Origin: Pseudomonadota bacterium
GTDB lineage: Bacteria; Myxococcota; Myxococcia; Myxococcales; Myxococcaceae
DNA length: 19,680 nt
NCBI GenBank assembly: GCA_023424585.1
Contig: JAFADT010000505.1
Coordinates: 1-19,680, forward strand
Direction of reading: 5' to 3'
In this document: positions 11,052 to 19,680 of the stretch, in pieces
How the letters are laid out: each line of letters starts with the position of its first letter
Position numbering within the stretch: position 1 is the first letter of the stretch
The notes under the pieces: generated by a model
The model's input: the letters and a program-made list of their open reading frames with translations, nothing else
Told to the model about the DNA's origin: nothing
Databases searched by the model: none
Position numbers and translations under genes: made by a program

Positions 11052-12662
11052 ATGCGCCCGCTCAAGACGCTCCAGAAGCTGTACGACGAGGAAAGCCAGG
11101 TGGTCATCACGGAGAAGGGCAGCCCTCCGCGGGCGCTCTTCTACGGCGAGGGCTTCCTCCAGGAAGACCTGCCCGTGGGCACCCGGGTCATCTTCCCCCG
11201 CCCCCCGCTGGAGGGCGTGCCCAACGTGAAGGCCGCCATCCGCTGGGCCATCAACCACCCGGAGGGCATGGACCCGCTGCACGCGCTGCTCAAGCCCGGC
11301 ATGCGGCTGACCTGCGTCATCGACGACATCAGCGTCCCCCTGCCGCCCATGGTCACCCCGGACGTGCGCCAGTCCATCCTGGAGGTGGTGCTGGAGCTGT
11401 GCGCGGACTCGGGCGTGGACGACGTGCACCTGGTCATCGCCAACGCGCTCCACCGCCGGATGACGGAGGGGGAGATGAAGCGCATGGTGGGCCAGAAGAT
11501 CTTCGACGCCTACTACCCGGACCGCTACTACAACCACGACGCGGAGGACCCGGACGGCATCACGGAGCTGGAGCGCACCAGCCACGATGAGGTGGTGGCG
11601 GTGAACCGCCGCGTGGCGGAGAGCGACCTCGTCGTCTACGTGAACGTGAACTTCGTGCCCATGAACGGCGGGCACAAGTCCATGGGCACGGGCGTGACGA
11701 ACTACGCGTCGCTGCGCCACCACCACAACCCGAAGACCATCCGCGACTCCGACAGCTACATGGAGCCGAAGGCGAGCGCGCTCTACACGAAGAACTCGCG
11801 CATCGGGACGGTCATCGACAAGACGCTGAAGGTCTTCCACATCGAGACCACGCTGAACAACCGCATGTTCGGCGCGCCCACGGACTTCCTCGCGAAGAAG
11901 GAGGAGGACTACACGGAGGCGGACCGGCTGAAGTTCCAGGCCCTGCGCTACACGCTATCCAAGCTGCCCCGCGCGGCGGCGCGGAAGGTCCTCAACGCCA
12001 TCCCCGCGCCCTACGACGTGACGGGCGTGTTCGCGGGGGCCACGGAGCCCACGCACGCCAAGACGCTGGAGCAGAGCTGGAAGCAGTACGTGGTGCCGGT
12101 GGAGGGGCAGAGCGACATCGTCATCTTCCCCATCCCGTTCGTCAGCCCCTACAGCGTCAACTCCATCCTCAACCCGCTGCTCGTGCAGGTGATGGGGCTG
12201 GGCTACTTCTACAACCTCAACCGGGGCGTGCCGCTGGTGAAGAAGGGGGGCGTGCTCATCCTCCTGCACCCGGCCTACGACGAGTTCGACCCCGTCCAGC
12301 ACCCCAGCTACATCGAGTTCTTCCACCGGCTGCTGCCGGAGACGCGGGACTCCATGCGGCTGGAGCACAAGTACGAGAAGGAGTTCGCGGAGAACCCCAG
12401 CTACGTGCACCTGTACAGGAAGGGCAACGCCTACCACGGCGTGCACCCCTTCTACATGTGGTACTGGGGCGAGAACGGTCGCCAGCACGTGGGCAAGGTC
12501 ATCGTCGCGGGCGCGGAGAACAACCACGTCCCGGCCCTGCTCGGCTGGGACCGCACCGACACCCTCTCCGAGGCGATTGAAGAGGCGCGCGGCTTCATGG
12601 GGCGCTCGGCGTCCATCAGCCTGCTGCGCATCGCGCCCACGGTGATGGTGGACGTGAAGTGA
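11052..12662 (+). CDS. LarA-like (DUF2088) protein
   Basis: The protein has 536 residues. Its N-terminal half matches the lactate racemase LarA fold (DUF2088): [12 protein letters not shown] (88-99) in the place of the LarA D-x-x-R-P motif, [13 protein letters not shown] (129-141) matching the LarA HRPMT motif with His134, GGHKSMGTG (206-214) with Lys209 where LarA binds its nickel-pincer cofactor, and a His223-225 cluster. The Arg of the first motif appears replaced by Val95. The C-terminal half (about 270-536) is longer than in LarA and includes [11 protein letters not shown] (403-413). A nickel-pincer racemase or epimerase acting on a hydroxy compound is plausible but unproven. It sits 28 bp after the HAD gene and directly before the ElbD-type gene. 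The leader lacks a Shine-Dalgarno sequence. Gene order would make it elbC. Confidence 0.85.
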   Translation: MRPLKTLQKLYDEESQVVITEKGSPPRALFYGEGFLQEDLPVGTRVIFPRPPLEGVPNVKAAIRWAINHPEGMDPLHALLKPGMRLTCVIDDISVPLPPMVTPDVRQSILEVVLELCADSGVDDVHLVIANALHRRMTEGEMKRMVGQKIFDAYYPDRYYNHDAEDPDGITELERTSHDEVVAVNRRVAESDLVVYVNVNFVPMNGGHKSMGTGVTNYASLRHHHNPKTIRDSDSYMEPKASALYTKNSRIGTVIDKTLKVFHIETTLNNRMFGAPTDFLAKKEEDYTEADRLKFQALRYTLSKLPRAAARKVLNAIPAPYDVTGVFAGATEPTHAKTLEQSWKQYVVPVEGQSDIVIFPIPFVSPYSVNSILNPLLVQVMGLGYFYNLNRGVPLVKKGGVLILLHPAYDEFDPVQHPSYIEFFHRLLPETRDSMRLEHKYEKEFAENPSYVHLYRKGNAYHGVHPFYMWYWGENGRQHVGKVIVAGAENNHVPALLGWDRTDTLSEAIEEARGFMGRSASISLLRIAPTVMVDVK

Positions 12663-12679
12663 AAGGGTCGCACACGGAC

Positions 12680-15600
12680 ATGGCCACGCTTCCCCCGCTG
12701 GACGTCACCCAGGTCTTCACCGGCAAGCGCATCGTCTTCGTCGGCACCACCGGCTTCGTGGGCAAGGTGACGCTGTCGATGCTGCTGGCCCACTACGGCG
12801 ACGTGCTGGACCGGGTCTACGTCGTCGTGCGCAAGGGCAGCGCCGCGTCCGCGGAGCGCCGCTTCTTCGACAAGGTGGCGCCCAGCGAGCCCTTCCAGCC
12901 GCTGCGCGACCGCCTGGGCGATGACGGCGCCATGGAGTACCTCCAGAAGAAGTGCACCGTCCTGGACGGCGACATCACCGACCCCTGGGTGGGCCTGGAG
13001 GAGGCGCAGGTGGAGGCGCTCACCGGGCAGGTACACGCCATCGTCAACTGCGCGGGCCTCGTCTCCTTCAACCCGTCGCTGGAGGTGGGCCTCAACGTCA
13101 ACACCCACGGCGTGAAGAACGCGGTGGCGCTGGCGCTGCGCTGGAGCGTGCCGCTCATCCACATGTCCACCGCGTTCGTCGTGGGCAACCGCAGCGGGCT
13201 CGTCTTCGAGGACGAGCCGGTGCTGGGCTACTTCCCCAAGCAGGAGGAGATGGACGGGCGCGACTTCAGCCTGGAGCAGGAGCTCCAGGACGCGGAGAAG
13301 ATCGTGGCCCGCCTGCGCGAGCAGGCGGATGACAAGGCGCTCACCTCCATCTTCCGGAAGAAGGCGCTGGACCGGCTGGAGGAGGAGGGCCGCGACGCCA
13401 CCGACGAGAAGACGCTGCGCCTGGCCGTGGGCCGCGAGCGCAAGCTGTGGCTGTCCGGCGAGCTGGTGCGCGCGGGCATGGAGCGCGCGCAGCACTGGGG
13501 CTGGCCCAACACGTACACGTACGCCAAGCACCTGGGTGAACAGGTGCTGGCCGGGACGCCGGGGCTCCGCTACTCCATCGTGCGGCCCTCCATCGTGGAG
13601 AGCGCGGCGCACTTCCCCTTCCCCGGCTGGAACGAGGGCTTCACCACGTCCGCGCCGCTGGCGTACGCGGGCATCAAGGGCCAGCGCGGCATCCCCGCGG
13701 GGGACCACGCCATCCTGGACATCATCCCGGTGGACCAGGTGGCGGGCGCCACGCTGGGCATCACCGCGCACGCGATGCAGGTGGAGGAGCGCCGCGTCTA
13801 CAACCTGGCGTCCGGTGACGTGAACCCGTTCCTCGCCAGCCGCTCCGTGGAGCTGGTGGGCCTGTACCGCCGCCGCTTCTACCGCAACCGCGAGACGGGC
13901 AACTCGCTGGTCAACGCGCTGCGCTCGCGCATCGAGCCGCAGCCGGTGAGCAAGCAGGAGTTCCAGCTGCTCAGCGCGCCCATGCTGGCGAAGGGCGCGA
14001 AGCTGCTGAAGAAGACGCTGGATGAGGTGCGGCCCGCGTGGGGCGCGCCGCGCGTCCAGGCGATGGTGGACAAGGCCCGCGCCGCGCTGGACGAGGTGGA
14101 GTCCCAGGCGGACAGCCTCACCGGCCTCATCGACCTGTTCCTCCCCTTCCTCTGGGAGAACCGCTACGTCTTCCGCTGCGACAACACGCGCTCCGTCTAC
14201 GAGCGCATGGCGCCGGCGGACCGCGCGAGGATCGGCTGGGCGCCGGAGCGCATCGACTGGCGCGAGTACTTCCTGGGCACGCACCTGCCCGGCCTGGAGA
14301 AGTGGGTGTTCCCCGGCCTGGACGAGGAGCGCGAGAAGCGCACCGCCATCCCCGCGCACCGCGACCTCCTGGAGCTGTTCGAGGCCACCGTGCACGCGTA
14401 CCGCCACCGGGTGGCGTTCCGCATGGCCGCGGGGGAGAAGGAGGAGCGCTTCACCTTCGGCGAGGTGCACCGCTACGCGGCCCGCGTGGGCAGCTACCTG
14501 CTGGCCCAGGGCATCAAGCGCGGCGACCGCGTCCTGCTGGTGTCGGAGAACCGGCCGGAGTGGGCCATCAGCTACTTCGGCATCCTGCGCGCCGGCGCCA
14601 CCGCCGTGCCGGTGGACCCCTCGCTCACGGAAGCGGAGGTGGTCAACATCGCGAAGCGCGCGGCGGCCCGGCAGTGCCTCGTGTCCGAGCAGGCCGCGGA
14701 GGACTTCCCCGGCCTCCTCACCGCGCTGGGCGAGGGCGTGGGCGTGGCGAGCCTCGCGGAGGCCATGACGGGCGACCCGGCGTACCCGGACCGCATTGGC
14801 CCGGTGAGGAAGTCCGCCGCCGCGGACGACGTGGCGAGCGTCATCTTCACCTCCGGCACCACCGGCACGCCCAAGGGCGTGATGCTCACCCACCGCAACT
14901 TCGCGTCGCTGGTGGCGAAGCTGGCGGGCGCGTTCGACGTGGGCGTGGGCGACGGCGTGCTGTCCGTGCTGCCCCTGCACCACACCTTTGAGTTCTCCGC
15001 CGGCTTCCTCACGCCGTTCATGCGCGGCGCGGAGATCACCTACATCGACGAGCTCACGTCGGACCGGCTGGGCGACGTCTTCGAGACGGGCCGCGTGACG
15101 GCGATGATCGGCGTGCCCGCGCTCTGGCAGCTGCTGCACCGGAAGATCACGCAGGAGCTGGCCGCGCGCCCGCCGGTGGTGGAGCAGGCGCTCAAGGCGC
15201 TGATGGCGGCCAACGGGGAGCTGCGCAACCGCAGCTCGCTCAACCTGGGCAAGCTCCTGTTCTGGCCGGTGCACCGCAAGTTCGGCGGCCGGGTGAAGGT
15301 GCTGGTGTCGGGCGGCTCCGCGCTGTCGGAGGAGGTGCACCAGGCCTTCCACGAGCTGGGCTTCACCATGCGCGAGGGCTACGGCCTCACGGAGGCCGCG
15401 CCGGTGCTGGCGGTGTCCGAGGCCACCAACAAGCGCGTGAAGGGCACGGTGGGAAAGGCGCTGCCGGGCATCGAGTTCAGGATCCTCAACCCGGACAACG
15501 ACGGCATCGGCGAGGTGCTGGCCAAGGGCCCCAACGTGATGGCGGGCTACTTCGGGGACCGCGAGGCGACCGAGGCCGTGGTGAAGGACGGCTGGCTGCA

Positions 15601-17089
15601 CACCGGCGACCTGGGCCGCATGGACGACGAGGGCCGCCTGTACCTCATGGGCCGCGCCAAGGACGTCATCGTCGACGCCAACGGCAAGAACGTCTACCCG
15701 GACGAGCTGGAGGAGCTGTACCAGGAGCACGAACACATCAAGGAGCTGTCCATCGTCGGCCTGCCGGACGAGGCCGGCGGCGAGAAGGTGGCGTGCCTGT
15801 GCGTGCCGGACTTCAAGGACCGCCCGCGCGAGGAGGTGCGCCATGAGCTGGAGGAGCACTTCCGCAAGGTGAGCGCGGGCATGCCCTTCTACCGGCGCGT
15901 GAAGGTGCTGCGCTTCTGGGACGGCGAGCTGCCGCGCACCTCCACGCGCAAGGTGAAGCGCAAGCGGGTGGTGGAGGAGCTCCAGCGGCTGGACCGCGTG
16001 TCCGCCACCGCGGGCCGCGTGAAGGAGAAGGCGCAGGCGGCGTCCGGCACGGGCGGCGTGGCGGACTGGCTCTACCCGCTCGTCGCGGAGGTGTGCCACC
16101 GCCCGGTGTCGGACGTGCGGCCGGAGGCGCAGCTGTTGGGCGACCTGGGCTTCGACTCGCTGATGCTCACGGAGATGTCCGTGGCGCTGGAGGGCGCGGG
16201 CGTGCCGCTGCCCGCCATCGAGGACCTGACGCAGGTGCAGACGGTGGAGGACCTGCGCAAGCTGGTGGTGGCCTCCGGGCGCCGGCCCTCGGCGGAGACG
16301 CGCGCGCGCGACATCAAGCAGGAGGTCGAGCGCGCGGAGGAGGCGGAGATTCCGGTGCCGGAGTCCGTGTCCGCGCTGGGCCGGCAGCTGATGTCCTTCG
16401 GGCAGAAGGTGCTCTACGGCGGCGTCTTCGACGTGAAGGTGACGGGCAGGTCATTCATCCCGCAGAACCGCAACTTCCTCGTCATCGCCAACCACGCCAG
16501 CCACCTGGACGCGGGCCTGGTGCGCGTGGTGCTGGGCGACCAGGGCGAGCGCATGGTGTCGCTGGCCGCGCGCGACTACTTCTTCGACACGCCGCTCAAG
16601 CGCGCGTGGTTCGAGAACTTCACCAACCTCATCCCCATCGACCGGCAGGGCAGCCTGCGCGAGTCGCTGCGCGTGGCGGGCGAGGCGCTCCGGCAGGGCT
16701 TCAACGTCCTCATCTTCCCGGAGGGCACGCGCTCCCGGACGGGCGAGCTGATGGAGTTCAAGCCCACGCTGGGCTACCTGTCGCTCACCTACGGGGTGGA
16801 CGTGCTGCCGCTCTACATCCACGGCGCGTATGAGGCGCTGCCCAAGGGCTCCATGTTCCCGAAGACGAAGGAGCTGGAGGTGCACGTGGGCCCGGCGCTG
16901 CAGCACGCGTCGTTGAGGGCCCGGGCGCAGGGCATGGCGCGCTCGGAGGGCTACCGCTACGTGACGCACATCGCGGAGGAGGCGGTGCGCGCGCTGCGGG
17001 CGGGCAAGGTGCTGGACCTGGAGCAGGTGGGCGCGGACCGGGACTTCACCCCGCCCGCCCGGGCCCTGCCGGAAGGGAAGGACGCGTGA
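12680..17089 (+). CDS. elbD: ElbD-type fusion: FAR, AMP ligase, ACP, PlsC
   Basis: The protein has 1469 residues in one frame. Domains from ATG 12680: (1) fatty acyl reductase, residues about 10-420, with GTTGFVGK (22-29), an extended-SDR YTYAK (Tyr279, Lys283) and a FAR C-terminal region near 480-545 (IDWREYFLG at 525-533); (2) acyl-AMP ligase, about 560-1100, with [10 protein letters not shown] (724-733), EGYGLTE (899-905) and a C-terminal [10 protein letters not shown]; (3) acyl carrier protein, about 1125-1200, with GFDSL and phosphopantetheine Ser1160; (4) PlsC acyltransferase, about 1235-1440, with NHASHLD (1271-1277) and FPEGTR (1346-1351). The order suggests fatty acid activation, self-loading, reduction and acylation of a glycerol-phosphate-type acceptor. 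It resembles myxobacterial ElbD, needed for ether lipids. A GTG at 12659 in the same frame overlaps the previous stop as GTGA and may be the real start, adding 7 residues. Confidence 0.9.
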   Translation: MATLPPLDVTQVFTGKRIVFVGTTGFVGKVTLSMLLAHYGDVLDRVYVVVRKGSAASAERRFFDKVAPSEPFQPLRDRLGDDGAMEYLQKKCTVLDGDITDPWVGLEEAQVEALTGQVHAIVNCAGLVSFNPSLEVGLNVNTHGVKNAVALALRWSVPLIHMSTAFVVGNRSGLVFEDEPVLGYFPKQEEMDGRDFSLEQELQDAEKIVARLREQADDKALTSIFRKKALDRLEEEGRDATDEKTLRLAVGRERKLWLSGELVRAGMERAQHWGWPNTYTYAKHLGEQVLAGTPGLRYSIVRPSIVESAAHFPFPGWNEGFTTSAPLAYAGIKGQRGIPAGDHAILDIIPVDQVAGATLGITAHAMQVEERRVYNLASGDVNPFLASRSVELVGLYRRRFYRNRETGNSLVNALRSRIEPQPVSKQEFQLLSAPMLAKGAKLLKKTLDEVRPAWGAPRVQAMVDKARAALDEVESQADSLTGLIDLFLPFLWENRYVFRCDNTRSVYERMAPADRARIGWAPERIDWREYFLGTHLPGLEKWVFPGLDEEREKRTAIPAHRDLLELFEATVHAYRHRVAFRMAAGEKEERFTFGEVHRYAARVGSYLLAQGIKRGDRVLLVSENRPEWAISYFGILRAGATAVPVDPSLTEAEVVNIAKRAAARQCLVSEQAAEDFPGLLTALGEGVGVASLAEAMTGDPAYPDRIGPVRKSAAADDVASVIFTSGTTGTPKGVMLTHRNFASLVAKLAGAFDVGVGDGVLSVLPLHHTFEFSAGFLTPFMRGAEITYIDELTSDRLGDVFETGRVTAMIGVPALWQLLHRKITQELAARPPVVEQALKALMAANGELRNRSSLNLGKLLFWPVHRKFGGRVKVLVSGGSALSEEVHQAFHELGFTMREGYGLTEAAPVLAVSEATNKRVKGTVGKALPGIEFRILNPDNDGIGEVLAKGPNVMAGYFGDREATEAVVKDGWLHTGDLGRMDDEGRLYLMGRAKDVIVDANGKNVYPDELEELYQEHEHIKELSIVGLPDEAGGEKVACLCVPDFKDRPREEVRHELEEHFRKVSAGMPFYRRVKVLRFWDGELPRTSTRKVKRKRVVEELQRLDRVSATAGRVKEKAQAASGTGGVADWLYPLVAEVCHRPVSDVRPEAQLLGDLGFDSLMLTEMSVALEGAGVPLPAIEDLTQVQTVEDLRKLVVASGRRPSAETRARDIKQEVERAEEAEIPVPESVSALGRQLMSFGQKVLYGGVFDVKVTGRSFIPQNRNFLVIANHASHLDAGLVRVVLGDQGERMVSLAARDYFFDTPLKRAWFENFTNLIPIDRQGSLRESLRVAGEALRQGFNVLIFPEGTRSRTGELMEFKPTLGYLSLTYGVDVLPLYIHGAYEALPKGSMFPKTKELEVHVGPALQHASLRARAQGMARSEGYRYVTHIAEEAVRALRAGKVLDLEQVGADRDFTPPARALPEGKDA

Positions 17090-18114
17090 AGCTGCTCGTC
17101 ACCGGAGGCACGGGGTTCCTGGGCACGCACCTGGTGCCCAGGCTGGTGGCTGAAGGCCACGAGGTGCGCCTCATCGCGCGCTCGAAGCCTTCAGGCCCCG
17201 CGTTCGCGAAGACGGAGGTGCGCCAGGGCGACCTCAAGGACCGGGACGCCGTGCGCCGCGCGCTGGAGGGCGTGGACGCCGTCTACCACCTGGCGGGGCT
17301 CGTCTCCTTCCAGAACAAGGACGCGCGGCGGATGTACGAGCTGCACGTGGACTGCACGCGCGAGTTCCTGCGCGACGTGCGCGAAGCGGGCGTGAAGCGC
17401 GTCATCCTGGGCTCCACCTCCGGCACCATCGCGGTGTCGAAGGAGGACCGCGTGGGCACGGAGGAGGATGACTACCCCATCACCACCGTGGCCCGCTGGC
17501 CCTACTACCTGTCGAAAATCTACGAGGAGAAGCTGGCGCTGGAGTACTGCCGCAAGCACGCCATCCCGCTGGTGGTCCTCAACCCCAGCCTGCTGATGGG
17601 GCCCGGGGATGACCGCCTGTCCTCCACCTGGACGGTGGTGAAGTTCCTCAACCGGGAGATTCCGTCCATGCCCGGCGGCGGCATCTCCTTCGTGGACGCG
17701 CGCGACGCGGCCACGGCCTTCGCGCAGGCGCTCACCCGGGGCGAGGTGTACGGCCGCCACCTGATGGGCGTGAACATGGCCATGTCGGACTTCTTCGACC
17801 GGCTCCAGCGCCTCACCGGCGTGCCCGCCCCGCGCATGAAGCTGCCGCGCGAGGTGAACATCTGGGGCGGCAAGCTGCTGGAGCAGGTGGCGAAGCTGCG
17901 CGGCGTCGCGTCCAGGCTCGACCCGCAGGAGGTCGAGATCGGCGAGCACTTCTTCTACCTGGAGCCCGCCAAGGCCGAGCGCGAGCTGGGCTTCAAGGCG
18001 CGCGACGTGCACGAGACGCTGCTCGACACCGTCCAGTACATCTACTCGAAGATGCCGCCCGGCAGCCTGCCCGGCACCCGCGGCCGGCTGGCCGAGTCGC
18101 GCGAAGGCACCTGA
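17086..18114 (+). CDS. Extended SDR, last gene of putative elb operon
   Basis: The protein has 342 residues and is an NAD(P)-dependent extended SDR of the dihydroflavonol reductase/HpnA-like type. It has GGTGFLG (7-13), the GDL turn (48-50), [10 protein letters not shown] (66-75), YYLSK with Tyr140 and Lys144, and [10 protein letters not shown] (166-175). The GTG start overlaps the stop of the elbD-type gene as GTGA (17086-17089) and is preceded by GGAAGGGAAGG, a strong ribosome site, so translational coupling is very likely. It is clearly related to the first gene of the block but not closely. The likely role is reduction of a lipid aldehyde, ketone or similar intermediate; substrate is not deducible. 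Gene order would make it elbE. It meets the following minus-strand gene tail to tail with 27 bp between stop codons. Confidence 0.92.
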   Translation: MKLLVTGGTGFLGTHLVPRLVAEGHEVRLIARSKPSGPAFAKTEVRQGDLKDRDAVRRALEGVDAVYHLAGLVSFQNKDARRMYELHVDCTREFLRDVREAGVKRVILGSTSGTIAVSKEDRVGTEEDDYPITTVARWPYYLSKIYEEKLALEYCRKHAIPLVVLNPSLLMGPGDDRLSSTWTVVKFLNREIPSMPGGGISFVDARDAATAFAQALTRGEVYGRHLMGVNMAMSDFFDRLQRLTGVPAPRMKLPREVNIWGGKLLEQVAKLRGVASRLDPQEVEIGEHFFYLEPAKAERELGFKARDVHETLLDTVQYIYSKMPPGSLPGTRGRLAESREGT

Positions 18115-18120
18115 CGTCTG

Positions 18121-18164
18121 GCGGCGGGGGCGCGGCGGGCCCTACGGGTTCGCCGCGCCGCCGC
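18121..18164. terminator. Possible bidirectional terminator hairpin
   Basis: A perfect 9-bp inverted repeat, ggcgcggcg (18129-18137) and cgccgcgcc (18151-18159), has a 13-nt loop. It is extended by gcggc (18121-18125) pairing with gccgc (18160-18164) across a bulge. It sits between two convergent genes and covers the stop codon of the minus-strand one. There is no T tract on either strand, so an intrinsic terminator would be atypical. Confidence 0.35.
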
Positions 18165-18324
18165 GCACCCGGCCGCCGCTCACGCGCTCCACGAGCCGGG
18201 CGGCGTTCGGGTCCTGGTCCTTGCGGTGCCACACCCAGGCGGCGCCCAGGAAGGCCAGGCCCAGGAGGACGAGCACGAGCCGGGCCAGGAAGGACGGGCC
18301 ACCGCTTTCGTCCGCCGCCGCCAT
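18142..18324 (-). CDS. Small single-span membrane protein
   Basis: The 60-residue protein has a short polar N-terminus, one hydrophobic segment at about 12-32 ([20 protein letters not shown], 11-30), then a basic and polar C-terminal part ([20 protein letters not shown], 34-53). ATG 18324 lies 5 nt after the stop codon of the diguanylate cyclase gene and uses the GGTGGG just before that stop as its probable ribosome site, so the two are probably translationally coupled. No family is recognised. The single span could anchor a partner or be a small regulator of the cyclase (inference). The reading frame extends upstream inside the cyclase gene, but that part is a shadow. Confidence 0.6.
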   Translation of the reverse strand: MAAADESGGPSFLARLVLVLLGLAFLGAAWVWHRKDQDPNAARLVERVSGGRVRGGAANP

Positions 18325-18329
18325 GGGGC

Positions 18330-19211
<882 letters not shown>

Positions 19212-19227
19212 CGCCCGGCCACGCTAG

Positions 19228-19255
19228 CACGCAAGGTCCGGGGAAGCCACGCAAG
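19228..19255. promoter_or_regulatory. Direct repeat upstream of the cyclase gene
   Basis: The 8-bp sequence cacgcaag occurs at 19228-19235 and 19248-19255, exactly 20 bp apart, which is about two helical turns. The copies lie 17 and 37 bp upstream of the diguanylate cyclase start. Same-face spacing is typical of sites for a dimeric or tandem-binding regulator, but no known operator is recognised and chance is not excluded. Confidence 0.3.
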
Positions 19256-19418
19256 CCAAGAGGACGCACGGGGTTGCGCCCCTCCTCCTACATGCGGCGA
19301 AAGCGGGAGGTCACCGCGCGCCCCCCCACCTCCGCCGGTTGGGCACTCAACGGAAAGGCTTGCACGGGCGGCGCGGCCATTGTGGCCCGGCGGCCGGGGG
19401 CTAACGTGGCCGGTACCT

Positions 19419-19680
19419 ATGTCAAAGCTGCTGGCCATGATTCTTGCGGGAGGCGCGGGCACGCGCCTGGAGCCCCTGACCCGAGAGCGCGCGAAGCCCG
19501 CGGTTCCGTTCGGTGGGCGCTACCGCATCATCGACTTCGTCCTGTCGAACTTCGCCAACTCCGGCGTGTACCGGATGAAGGTGCTGACCCAGTACAAGAG
19601 CGACTCGCTCAACAACCACCTGTCGCGCGCGTGGCGCATGACGGCGTTCCTGGGCCACTACGTGGAGGCGGTGCCGGCGC
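19419..19680 (+). CDS. glgC: ADP-glucose pyrophosphorylase GlgC, 5' part
   Basis: Only 87 codons are visible; the gene runs off the right edge. The enzyme makes ADP-glucose from ATP and glucose-1-phosphate for glycogen synthesis. The N-terminal signature is clear: [14 protein letters not shown] (8-21), the nucleotide-binding loop; [20 protein letters not shown] (24-43); [20 protein letters not shown] (47-66); and the H-x-x-RAW segment (67-72). Start ATG 19419 is chosen because the protein then begins as in other GlgC proteins; a second ATG at 19437 lies inside the conserved strand. The ribosome site is weak (GGCCGG). The 207 bp upstream, shared with the divergent cyclase gene, holds C/G-rich stretches and no clear promoter. 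Confidence 0.93.
   Translation, partial: MSKLLAMILAGGAGTRLEPLTRERAKPAVPFGGRYRIIDFVLSNFANSGVYRMKVLTQYKSDSLNNHLSRAWRMTAFLGHYVEAVPA

Noticed and set aside
12452..16099. Minus-strand open frame of 1215 codons opposite the fusion gene
   Set aside because: Its length is striking, but it shows only Arg/His/Ala/Val-rich composition and no domain; the plus strand carries four intact domains.
19212..19270. Possible sigma-54 promoter before the cyclase (TGGCTT and TTGCG)
   Set aside because: The GG to GC spacing is 14, not 10, so it does not fit the -24/-12 pattern.

Overview
The window is very GC-rich, tightly packed bacterial DNA with the codon bias of Myxococcota (Myxococcus, Corallococcus or a relative). 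The strongest clue is a five-gene block at about 9.26-18.11 kb. It is built around a four-domain protein (fatty acyl reductase, AMP ligase, carrier protein, PlsC acyltransferase) that I recognise as ElbD of the myxobacterial ether-lipid (elb) locus. A lysine/alanine-tailed SWIB protein and an FHA-GGDEF protein fit the same group. All family calls come from reading motifs; no database search was run.

Left part (1-8362). The 3' end of an unrecognised plus-strand gene meets, tail to tail with a 23-bp overlap, a minus-strand series. Read in transcription order this series is treY (maltooligosyl trehalose synthase), glgX/treX (debranching enzyme, start overlapping the treY stop by 4 nt), a TerC/Alx-family membrane protein, apaG and hemH (ferrochelatase with an internal cysteine cluster). 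treY and glgX form a glucan-to-trehalose module, but the third usual partner, treZ, is not in the window. A hairpin between terC and apaG may end the first transcript.

Centre (8363-9261). A short minus-strand SWIB-domain gene is followed by a 380-bp region between divergent genes. That region holds an imperfect 63-bp-period repeat which no gene explains.

Right-centre (9262-18114). This is the putative elb operon: extended SDR, HAD-IB phosphatase-like protein, LarA-like (DUF2088) protein, the ElbD-type fusion and a second extended SDR. The inferred pathway is activation of a fatty acid as adenylate, loading on the internal carrier, reduction to a fatty alcohol or aldehyde, and acyl transfer to a glycerol-phosphate-type acceptor. 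The SDRs, HAD protein and LarA-like protein would handle reduction, dephosphorylation or isomerisation around that core. The role of the LarA-like protein is the least clear.

Right end (18115-19680). A minus-strand pair follows: an FHA-GGDEF diguanylate cyclase and a coupled 60-residue single-span membrane protein. Then, on the plus strand, comes the 5' end of glgC (ADP-glucose pyrophosphorylase), cut by the window edge. glgC returns to the glycogen/trehalose theme of the left part.
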